From contig QHTS01000142.1 in the NCBI GenBank assembly GCA_003220905.1, forward strand, positions 1 to 5,636: a stretch of 5,636 bases of DNA, read 5' to 3'. Within the stretch, counting starts at the first letter, position 1. Every line of letters begins with the position of its first letter. The stretch is from Gemmatimonadota bacterium (lineage in GTDB: Bacteria > Gemmatimonadota > Gemmatimonadetes > Gemmatimonadales > GWC2-71-9). A program made the translations under genes and the position numbers. Shown here in pieces: positions 1 to 5,293 of the stretch. The notes below the pieces were generated by a model, which ran no database searches, was not told where the DNA came from, and worked only from the letters and a program-made list of their open reading frames with translations.

Positions 1-303
1 CTCATCCTGGAGGTCGCGGAGGAGCGCGCCAAGCGGGTGCCCACCGCGGAAGTCAACCGGGTGCTCGGATCCCTCGTTGATCGGCAGCAGCCGCCGCAGC
101 CGGTGGGGGAGTCGGTGCGGCTGCTCTACGCGTCGCAGATCGGCACGGCGCCGCCCCGGTTCGCCATCGTGTCCAATCGTCCCGAGGCGATCCCCGAGGC
201 GTACACGCGCTACCTGGTGAACGGCTTCCGGGAGGCGTGGAGGTTCACCGGCTCCCCGCTGAACCTCAAGCTCCGCCGCAAGCGGGAGACGGCCCGCCGA
301 TGA
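1..303 (+). CDS. der: GTPase Der (EngA), C-terminal part
   Basis: This is the 3' end of the gene for Der (EngA), the double-GTPase needed for 50S ribosomal subunit maturation in the cytoplasm. The frame is open from the first base of the window, so the gene starts upstream and both GTPase domains lie outside. The 100 visible residues are the KH-like C-terminal domain. They include a PTAEVNRVL helix, the YASQIGTAPPRFAIVSNRP stretch (family form: YATQ..PP.F..F.N.P), then YTRYLVNGFREAWRFTGSPL and a basic tail (LRRKRE). In the family these segments close the KH domain, and the basic tail is typical of rRNA-binding Der proteins. The stop TGA at 301-303 overlaps the ATG of plsY by three bases (ATGA), so the two are probably translationally coupled. 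The assignment is secure from the C-terminal motifs, although the diagnostic G-motifs cannot be seen. Confidence 0.93.
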   Translation, partial: LILEVAEERAKRVPTAEVNRVLGSLVDRQQPPQPVGESVRLLYASQIGTAPPRFAIVSNRPEAIPEAYTRYLVNGFREAWRFTGSPLNLKLRRKRETARR

Positions 304-917
304 ACGACTACGGGCTGGCCGCTATGCTCGTCTTCGCCTACCTGATCGGCGCGACGCCGACGAGCTACATCGTCGGCAAGGTCGGGAAGGGCATCGACCT
401 GCGCGAGCACGGCTCGAACAACCTCGGGGCGACCAACGTGTACCGCGTGCTCGGCTGGAAGTACGCGATCCCCGTCGGCGTGATCGACATGGGCAAGGGC
501 GCCGTCCCGGTCGCGATCTTCGGGCCCTGGTCCAACGGGCCCGCGTGGTTCACGGTCGCGCTGGGACTGGCGGCGGTGCTCGGCCACATCTTCTCCCCGT
601 ACGTCCGCTTCCGCGGCGGCAAGGGCGTGGCGACGGCAGCGGGGACGTTCCTGGCCCTCGTCCCACTGGCGATCGTGATCTCGCTCGTCCTCTGGGCTGT
701 CACTCTGTGGCTCTCCGGGTACGTGTCGGTCGCGTCCCTCGCGGTGGCCGCGCTGCTTCCGCTGTGGGTCCGGCTGACGGCCCCCGAGCAGCCCTACACG
801 TTCTGGGCGAGCGTGGTCCTGGCGCTGCTGATTATCTACTCGCATCGGCACAATATCGCGCGCTTGCGGCAGGGGACGGAAAATCGGTTCCGCACGAGAA
901 AGGGCGTGGCTGCGTGA
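300..917 (+). CDS. plsY: Acyl-phosphate:glycerol-3-phosphate acyltransferase PlsY
   Basis: PlsY is an inner-membrane enzyme that transfers the acyl group from acyl-phosphate to the sn-1 position of glycerol-3-phosphate, giving lysophosphatidic acid. The 205-residue product has the usual family length and about five hydrophobic segments. All three family motifs are visible. Motif 1 is HGSNNLGATNVYR at about residues 37-49, with N40 where many homologues have G. Motif 2 is GHIFSPYVRFRGGKGVAT at about 95-112. Motif 3 is HRHNIARLRQGTE at about 182-194. I chose the ATG at 300 because it gives the normal N-terminus (MNDYGLAAML, running straight into the first membrane helix). The frame stays open upstream to 237, but that extension lies inside der. 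The ATG overlaps the der stop, with a purine-rich GGGAG about 11 bases upstream. gpsA, which makes its acceptor substrate, follows 28 bases downstream. Confidence 0.96.
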   Translation: MNDYGLAAMLVFAYLIGATPTSYIVGKVGKGIDLREHGSNNLGATNVYRVLGWKYAIPVGVIDMGKGAVPVAIFGPWSNGPAWFTVALGLAAVLGHIFSPYVRFRGGKGVATAAGTFLALVPLAIVISLVLWAVTLWLSGYVSVASLAVAALLPLWVRLTAPEQPYTFWASVVLALLIIYSHRHNIARLRQGTENRFRTRKGVAA

Positions 918-945
918 AGTGCGCGAGTAGACTCGCGGCTCGGCC

Positions 946-1953
946 GTGACGAAGATTGCGGTGATTGGCGGGGGCGCCTGGGGCACCGCGCTCGCGGACC
1001 TGCTCGCCCGTAAGGGAGACTTCGACATGGTCACCCTCTGGGCGCGCGAGCCCGACGTGGTGGAGAGCGTGAATCGGGAGCACCTGAACCACATGTTCCT
1101 CCCCGGCGCCGCGCTCGCTCCCGCGGTCACCGCTGACGGTGACTTGACGGCAGCGGTGGGTGGCGCTGCGGTCGTCGTATCGGCGGCCCCGTCCCACGCG
1201 GTGCGCGAGGTCATGACCGGGGCGCGGGGCAAGATCGGTCGCGGCGCTTTGGTCGTGAGCGTGTCCAAGGGCCTCGACCCGGAGCGACTCTCCACCCCGT
1301 CGTGCGTGTTGGCCGACGTGCTCCCGAAGGATACGCCGATCGCTGTTCTATCCGGCCCCTCGTTCGCCCGGGAGGTCTACGCGCGCCAACCGACGGCCGT
1401 GGTGGCGGCGGCGCGGGAGCACGCGGTCGCCCAGCAGGTGCAGCAGGTGTTCTCGACCGGGTTCTTCCGGGTGTATTCCGCCACGGACATGCTCGGTGTG
1501 GAGCTTGCGGGAGCGCTCAAGAACGTCATCGCCCTCGCGGCCGGCATCCTGGAGGGACTCGGGATGGGCCACAACACGCGCGCCGCGCTGATCACGCGTG
1601 GGCTCGCCGAGATCACGCGGTTGGGCGTGGCGCTCGGCGCCCAGCCGGCCACCTTCGCCGGGCTCGCCGGGATGGGCGACCTCATCCTCACGGCCACCGG
1701 TCCCCTGTCGCGCAACCACCAGCTGGGGGTCGAGCTCGGGGAAGGGAAGCGGCTCGAGGACGCGCTGGCGGGGCGGGCCGCAGTGGTCGAAGGAGTGAAC
1801 ACCGCCCGCTCCGCGGTGACGCTCGCGGAGCGACACGGCGTCGAGCTGCCGATCGCGCGCGAGGTGGCCGAGGTCCTCTTCAACCGGAAATCGCCCAGTC
1901 AGGCCGTCTCCGACTTGATGGAACGGGAGCTCAAACCGGAGCATTGGCGATGA
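946..1953 (+). CDS. gpsA: NAD(P)H-dependent glycerol-3-phosphate dehydrogenase GpsA
   Basis: GpsA reduces dihydroxyacetone phosphate to sn-glycerol-3-phosphate in the cytoplasm, supplying PlsY encoded just upstream. The 335-residue product matches the family length. The Rossmann nucleotide-binding loop is GGGAWGTALA at residues 8-17. Other family signatures are SKGLDPE, LSGPSFAREV at about 135-144, the ALKNVIALAAG segment with the expected catalytic lysine K192, GMGDLILT with D245, and SRNHQLG with R256/N257. The C-terminal VVEGVNTARS and LPIAREVAEVLF segments are also typical. The start is the GTG at 946, which gives TKIAVIGGGAWG right at the N-terminus. An in-frame TAG at 928-930 excludes a longer start. 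No good ribosome-binding site precedes it in the 28-base gap after plsY. The stop overlaps the merR-like ATG (ATGA at 1950-1953). Confidence 0.97.
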   Translation: MTKIAVIGGGAWGTALADLLARKGDFDMVTLWAREPDVVESVNREHLNHMFLPGAALAPAVTADGDLTAAVGGAAVVVSAAPSHAVREVMTGARGKIGRGALVVSVSKGLDPERLSTPSCVLADVLPKDTPIAVLSGPSFAREVYARQPTAVVAAAREHAVAQQVQQVFSTGFFRVYSATDMLGVELAGALKNVIALAAGILEGLGMGHNTRAALITRGLAEITRLGVALGAQPATFAGLAGMGDLILTATGPLSRNHQLGVELGEGKRLEDALAGRAAVVEGVNTARSAVTLAERHGVELPIAREVAEVLFNRKSPSQAVSDLMERELKPEHWR

Positions 1954-2327
1954 GCGCCCCCCATCCTGTGCAGGAGTTCTTCTCGATCGGCGAAGTGTGT
2001 CAGCTCACCGACCTGAAGCCGCACGTGCTCCGGTACTGGGAGAGCCAGTTCCGCTTCTTGAACCCCGCCAAGAACCGGTCCGGCAACCGGGTGTACCAGC
2101 GGCGCGAGATCGAGCTGATCATGCTGGTCAAGCATCTGCTCTACACGGAGAAATACACGATCGAGGGGGCGCGCCAGAAGATCGAGCAATATCGGCGCAG
2201 CGGCGAGCTCAAGCCGGAAGCGCGCCGCGCGCTCGCGACCCAGACGGTCAAGGATCTGCGCGCCGAGCTCAAGTCGATCCTCGCCATTCTCGAGGGGAAC
2301 GCGTCACCCAATGCCGGGGCGCGCTGA
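1950..2327 (+). CDS. MerR-family transcriptional regulator (short form)
   Basis: This is a 125-residue DNA-binding protein of the MerR superfamily. The N-terminal winged helix-turn-helix is clear. FSIGEVCQLTDLKPHVLRYW (about residues 11-30) is the helix-turn-helix, and NRSGNRVYQRREIELI (about 42-57) is the wing and following helix. LLYTEKYTIEGARQKIEQY supplies the second helical pair. The C-terminal third (about 85-118, with KDLRAELKSILAILEG) looks like the dimerisation coiled coil. No cysteine-rich metal site or large ligand-binding domain follows, so the effector, if any, cannot be read. The start ATG at 1950 overlaps the gpsA stop and gives the expected short leader before the helix-turn-helix. 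The next gene's best start (2311) overlaps its end by 17 bases. Its target is unknown. Short MerR-like genes of this kind commonly sit inside housekeeping operons, so no local regulation can be inferred. Confidence 0.92.
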   Translation: MSAPHPVQEFFSIGEVCQLTDLKPHVLRYWESQFRFLNPAKNRSGNRVYQRREIELIMLVKHLLYTEKYTIEGARQKIEQYRRSGELKPEARRALATQTVKDLRAELKSILAILEGNASPNAGAR

Positions 2328-2439
2328 CCGCGCTGACCGCGCCGGCGCGGTCGCCATCCCCGCCTAACAGGCCGCCGCCACCATCGCCGACGTCGTCTCC
2401 CGGACGTCCCGTGCCGTTCCGGGCGCAACCCCTTACGTT
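2311..2439 (+). pseudogene. 5' part of the family 2 glycosyltransferase gene, broken by in-frame TAA
   Basis: Read in the same frame as the downstream glycosyltransferase body, these 43 codons start at an ATG (MPGRADRADRAGAVAIPA). A TAA stop lies at 2365-2367, and the frame then continues QAAATIADVVSRT up to YVVDDGST. This is the first beta strand and helix of a GT-A fold. Family members have IPAYNEA or IPAYQAA here, so the stop replaces the conserved aromatic residue with no change in length. TAC to TAA is a single base change and the simplest explanation. The ATG has GAGGGGA about 12 bases upstream and overlaps the end of the MerR gene by 17 bases, matching the operon's style. That supports 2311 as the original start. 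Whether the stop is genuine or a base-call error cannot be told from one sequence. Confidence 0.75.
2321..2350. repeat. Tandem 9-base repeat plus 14-base palindrome at the merR/glycosyltransferase junction
   Basis: GCGCTGACC occurs twice back to back (2321-2329 and 2330-2338), followed by the perfect palindrome CCGCGCCGGCGCGG (2337-2350). The first copy contains the MerR stop codon. In the glycosyltransferase frame the repeat encodes RADRADRA, an N-terminal leader ahead of the first conserved strand. It is probably replication slippage in a poorly constrained overlap. The palindrome could also fold near the start of the glycosyltransferase message, but this is unproven and such palindromes arise easily in very GC-rich DNA. 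Confidence 0.5.
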
Positions 2440-3021
2440 GTGGACGACGGCTCGACCGATGGGACGCGCGACGCGGGACGGCGGACGGGGGCCACGGTAC
2501 TCGTCCATCCGCGCAATCGCGGTAAGGGCGCCGCGCTCGCGACGGGCATCGCGGCGGCCCTCGAGGGCGGGGCGGCCGTAATCATCACGCTGGACGCCGA
2601 CGGGCAACACCCCCCCGAGGAGATTCCCGGCCTGGCGGCCCCGGTGCTGGCCGGTGAGGCGGACTTGGCGTTGGGTGCCCGGGCGCGCACCGGCGCGATG
2701 CCGTTGGGACGGCGCTGCACCAACTGGCTGTCGGCGGCGCTCGCGTCGCGCATCGGAGGGGTGGCGGTCCCGGACGCCCAGACGGGCTTTCGGGCGCTGT
2801 CCCGGCGCGCGGCCCAGGCGGTGCGGCCCGGGGAGCAGGGCTACGATTTCGAAACGGCGTTCCTGCTCGCCGCCCTGGCACGCGGCCTTCGGGTGCGGTT
2901 TGTGCCGGTGTCGACGGTCTATGAAGGGCGGCCCAGCCATTTCCGGCATTGGGCCGACACGTGGCGGCAAGTCCGCGTCTTCACGCGCTACGGTCGGGCG
3001 ATCATGTTCGGGGCACGATGA
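2440..3021 (+). CDS. Family 2 glycosyltransferase (polyprenol-phosphate sugar transferase-like), open remainder
   Basis: This is the uninterrupted part of a GT-A-fold, family 2 glycosyltransferase, 193 residues from a GTG at 2440. Together with codons 2311-2439 the whole protein would be about 236 residues, near the size of small DPM1/polyprenol-phosphate glycosyltransferases. Visible motifs are DDGSTDGT at the start, NRGKGAALATGI, the metal-binding DxD in LDADGQHPPEE (D52/D54 from the GTG), QTGFRALSRRA and YDFETAFLLAA. A C-terminal VSTVYEGRPSHFRHWADTWR segment follows. There is no C-terminal pair of membrane helices, so the protein is presumably cytoplasmic or peripheral, passing a sugar to a lipid carrier; the exact substrate is unknown. 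A product starting at 2440 lacks the first nucleotide-binding strand, and no ribosome-binding site precedes that GTG, so it is probably inactive. The body looks well conserved, implying any damage is recent. The stop overlaps surE (ATGA). Confidence 0.85.
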   Translation: MDDGSTDGTRDAGRRTGATVLVHPRNRGKGAALATGIAAALEGGAAVIITLDADGQHPPEEIPGLAAPVLAGEADLALGARARTGAMPLGRRCTNWLSAALASRIGGVAVPDAQTGFRALSRRAAQAVRPGEQGYDFETAFLLAALARGLRVRFVPVSTVYEGRPSHFRHWADTWRQVRVFTRYGRAIMFGAR

Positions 3022-3767
3022 ACATCCTCATCTCGAACGACGACGGCATCCTCGCCCGCGGCCTGGCCGTGCTCGGCGATGTGTGCGCCGCCCTGGGACA
3101 GGTGACGGTGGTCGCTCCCGATCGAGAGCAGAGCGGCACGTCGCACTCGCTCACGCTGCACCGTCCGCTGCACGCCACGCGACGGCCGGACGGTGCCTTT
3201 CAAGTGGACGGCACCCCCACCGATTGCGTGCTCCTCGCCATCGGGATGCTGATGCCGCAGAAGCCGGACTTCGTCATCTCCGGGATAAACCACGGCCAGA
3301 ACATGGGAGAGGACGTGTTCTACTCGGGCACGGTGGCGGCCGCGATGGAGGGCCTCGTGGCCGGCATCCCCAGTATCGCCGTGTCGTACGCGGGCGCGGA
3401 CCTGGACATGCTGGAGACGCACAGGGACGGCCTGCGGTCTTTGCTCAAGCGCATCGTGGAGGTCGAGGATTTCCCGACCGAGACGCTGCTCAACATCAAC
3501 CTTCCCGCCCTCCCCGGGGACCAGGTGAAGGGTGTGAAGGTGACCCATCTCGGGAGCCGAGTCTTCAGCGAGGAAATCGCGCTCATGAAGGACCCGTGGG
3601 GGAAGGAGATCTATTGGATCGGCGGCGGTCGCATCACCTGGAGCGGTGATGCAGATTCCGATTTCCGCGCCACCAGCGACGGCTACATCTCGGTGACGCC
3701 GCTCCACATGGACATGACCAACTACGGCTTGATCGAGGTGGTGCGGAAGTGGCTCCCCGGCGACTGA
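3018..3767 (+). CDS. surE: 5'/3'-nucleotidase SurE
   Basis: SurE is a metal-dependent phosphatase that removes phosphate from nucleoside 5'- and 3'-monophosphates and is linked to stationary-phase survival. The 249-residue product has the family length and starts exactly as expected (MNILISNDDGILARG). The metal-site residues are in place: D8/D9 in SNDDG, S39 in DREQSGTSHSLTL and N91 in SGINHGQNMGEDV. YSGTVAAAMEG and the C-terminal DSDFRATSDGYISVTPLHMDMTNY are further signatures. The C-terminal half (LKDPWGKEIYWIGGG region) corresponds to the oligomerisation arm. The ATG at 3018 overlaps the glycosyltransferase stop (ATGA), and the last 19 bases overlap pcm. The surE-pcm pairing is a known bacterial operon arrangement and strengthens both calls. 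Nothing in the sequence looks damaged. Confidence 0.97.
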   Translation: MNILISNDDGILARGLAVLGDVCAALGQVTVVAPDREQSGTSHSLTLHRPLHATRRPDGAFQVDGTPTDCVLLAIGMLMPQKPDFVISGINHGQNMGEDVFYSGTVAAAMEGLVAGIPSIAVSYAGADLDMLETHRDGLRSLLKRIVEVEDFPTETLLNINLPALPGDQVKGVKVTHLGSRVFSEEIALMKDPWGKEIYWIGGGRITWSGDADSDFRATSDGYISVTPLHMDMTNYGLIEVVRKWLPGD

Positions 3768-4429
3768 CCGGGGCGACGGATACGTACGCGGGATACCGTG
3801 CGCGGCTGGTCGAGACGCTGCGCGCCAGGGGAATCCGCGACCTCGCCGTCCTCAAGGCATTCGCGGAGACCCCGCGGCATCTGTTCGTGCCGCCGGCGGT
3901 GAGGCACCGCGCCTACGAGGACACGGCGCTCCCGATCGGCAACGGCCAGACTATCTCGCAGCCGTTCACGCAGGCCCGCTATCTCGAGGCGCTCCGCCTC
4001 AAGGGCAGGGAGCGCGTGCTCGAAATCGGGACCGGCTCAGGGTATCAGACGGCGCTGCTCGGGGCCCTCGCGAGCACGGTCTTCTCGGTCGAGCGGGTGG
4101 AGGCGCTCGCCATCGCGGCCCAGCGGGCGCTGCGTGAAGCCGGGATCGCGAACGTCTCGGTGCTGCTGGGCGACGGGACGCTCGGGTGGAGCGCCTACGC
4201 GCCCTACGACGCGATTCTGGTCGCTGCCGGCGGTCCGGAGGTGCCACCGCCGCTCGTGGAGCAGCTCGCGCCGGACGGCCGCTTGTTGATTCCGCTGGGC
4301 GAGCACGGAGCGCAGACCCTCACGCTGGTCGAGCGGGTGGGGCAGGGTCCCTCCCACGCAGTACGCCGCACCCCACTCGGTGCGGCGCGGTTCGTCCCCT
4401 TGCTGGGAGAACACGGCTTCGATGCTTGA
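3749..4429 (+). CDS. pcm: Protein-L-isoaspartate O-methyltransferase
   Basis: Pcm methylates L-isoaspartyl residues from S-adenosylmethionine, the first step in repairing aged proteins in the cytoplasm. The 226-residue product has the normal length. The N-terminal helix region (YRARLVETLRARGIRD) leads to PRHLFVP at residues 42-48. Next comes the family signature GNGQTISQP at about 64-72, then the methyltransferase motif I VLEIGTGSGYQTALL around 90-104. VFSVERVEALA, LLGDGTLGW and YDAILVAAGGPEVPPPLVEQL follow, with LLIPLG near the C-terminus. I chose the GTG at 3749. It overlaps surE by 19 bases, has GAGG about 10 bases upstream, and places the conserved helix near residue 13. No ATG is available between it and the conserved helix. 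The end overlaps dedA by 8 bases. Confidence 0.95.
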   Translation: MAPRRLTGATDTYAGYRARLVETLRARGIRDLAVLKAFAETPRHLFVPPAVRHRAYEDTALPIGNGQTISQPFTQARYLEALRLKGRERVLEIGTGSGYQTALLGALASTVFSVERVEALAIAAQRALREAGIANVSVLLGDGTLGWSAYAPYDAILVAAGGPEVPPPLVEQLAPDGRLLIPLGEHGAQTLTLVERVGQGPSHAVRRTPLGAARFVPLLGEHGFDA

Positions 4430-5063
4430 CTCGTTCATCCAGTGGCTGCTCGACCTGTTCCGGGGGATGGGATATCCCGGCATCGTCGTCCTCATGGCGG
4501 TCGAGTCGTCGATCTTGCCGCTCCCGAGCGAGCTGGTGATGCCGCCTGCGGGCTACCTCGCGGCCAAGGGAGAGATGACCTTCGTCGTCGCGGTCGCGTG
4601 CGGCGTGCTGGGGAGCATCCTCGGCGCGCTCGCCAACTACGGGCTCGCCCATTGGCTCGGGCGCGCCTTCTTCCTGCGGCTGGGCAAGTACGTGCTCATC
4701 ACCGAGCGGGCGCTCGATCGCTCGGAGCGGTACTTCGCGGCGCACGGCGAGATCAGCACGTTCCTGGGTCGCATGCTGCCCGTCGTGCGCCATCTCATCT
4801 CGATTCCCGCGGGCATCGCGCGGATGCACCTTGGCCGGTTCGTGGTGTTTACGGGTCTGGGTGCGCTGGTGTGGTGCACGATTCTGACGTGGATCGGGTG
4901 GTTCATCGGCAGCCGGGAAGACGTGATCCTGGAGGTGCTCAACCAGGAGGCGAGGCGCTACGCCGGGCGCGCCGTGCTCGTCGTGTTGCCGGTGCTGGCG
5001 GGGATCGCGGTGGTCTACATCTGGTGGTACCGTCGGCGGGCGGCGCAGGGCCGGCAAGGGTAG
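4422..5063 (+). CDS. DedA-family integral membrane protein
   Basis: This 213-residue protein belongs to the DedA (SNARE-associated/VTT) family of inner-membrane transporters. Members of this family have been implicated in undecaprenyl-phosphate or phospholipid recycling across the membrane. Signatures are ESSILPLPSELVMPPAGYLA with acidic E28 and E37, then GSILGALANYGLAHWLGR. The arginine motif FLGRMLPVVRHLISIPAGIARM contributes R117 and R123, followed by FTGLGALVWCTILTWIGWFIG. The C-terminal hydrophobic helix is followed by a basic tail (YRRRAAQGRQG). The re-entrant acidic motif and both arginines are intact, so it should be functional. The ATG at 4422 lies inside the end of pcm (ATGCTTGA overlap), with GGGAGA about 11 bases upstream. 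Which lipid it moves cannot be read from sequence, so I give no gene symbol. Confidence 0.94.
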   Translation: MLDSFIQWLLDLFRGMGYPGIVVLMAVESSILPLPSELVMPPAGYLAAKGEMTFVVAVACGVLGSILGALANYGLAHWLGRAFFLRLGKYVLITERALDRSERYFAAHGEISTFLGRMLPVVRHLISIPAGIARMHLGRFVVFTGLGALVWCTILTWIGWFIGSREDVILEVLNQEARRYAGRAVLVVLPVLAGIAVVYIWWYRRRAAQGRQG

Positions 5064-5070
5064 GGGCCGC

Positions 5071-5278
5071 GTGGCCGCCAAACGCTTCCTCGTTCCGTGG
5101 GCTCGCTCGCAACCTCCGCGATGGGTCGGTGGAGGTGGTCGCGGAAGGGTCGGACGGGGCGCTGATGGACCTCGAGCGTTTGCTGGCCCAGGGCCCGCCC
5201 GCGGCGCAGGTCGAACGCGTGGAAAAATCTCAAGTTCCACATGAGGTTGCGATTCCCAACGGTTTTGATATCAAGTAG
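5071..5278 (+). pseudogene. Acylphosphatase gene remnant with internal deletion and frame change
   Basis: Acylphosphatases are about 90-residue enzymes that hydrolyse acyl phosphates. The first codons from the GTG at 5071 read MAAKRFLV, the normal family N-terminus. The rest of the family fold continues in another frame: FRGLARNLRDGSVEVVAEG, LMDLERLLAQGPPAAQVERV and the terminal GFDIK before TAG at 5276-5278. Between them the P-loop and active-site segment (family form GxVQGVGFR, with the catalytic arginine) is missing. The span is 208 bases against about 276 for a full gene, so roughly 68 bases are absent, not a multiple of three. The catalytic asparagine of the ARNL segment is retained. It lies 7 bases after dedA and 15 bases before apt, in operon style. 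A genuine deletion or an assembly collapse are both possible. Internal starts (GTG 5129, ATG 5165) would give only inactive fragments. Confidence 0.78.
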
Positions 5279-5293
5279 TTGCGAGGTAGGCGC

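Noticed and set aside
210..1295. Long open frame on the minus strand (361 codons) across plsY and gpsA
   Set aside because: It is composed of low-complexity, arginine-rich translation antisense to two clearly recognised genes, which is normal for GC-rich DNA.
1950..2327. MerR-like protein as a metal or drug resistance regulator
   Set aside because: It lacks cysteine metal ligands and any ligand-binding domain, and no efflux or resistance gene is nearby.
2365..2370. Programmed stop-codon recoding (readthrough, selenocysteine or pyrrolysine)
   Set aside because: The codon is TAA, not TGA or TAG, and it sits at a position where the family has an ordinary aromatic residue. No known recoding signal is visible, so mutation or error is far likelier.
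4087..4340. Identical 14-base stretch GGTCGAGCGGGTGG at 4087-4100 and 4327-4340
   Set aside because: Both copies lie in the pcm frame and encode VERV in ordinary secondary structure. It is likely a codon-use coincidence and not a regulatory repeat.
5041..5075. Possible terminator after dedA
   Set aside because: The region is GC-rich but has no clear stem followed by a T-run, and the next gene begins 7 bases after the dedA stop.
4442..5278. 278-codon plus-strand frame overlapping dedA and ending at the acylphosphatase stop
   Set aside because: Only the last roughly 60 codons (after about 5095) resemble a protein family. The earlier part is an out-of-frame shadow of dedA, so a fusion protein is not supported.
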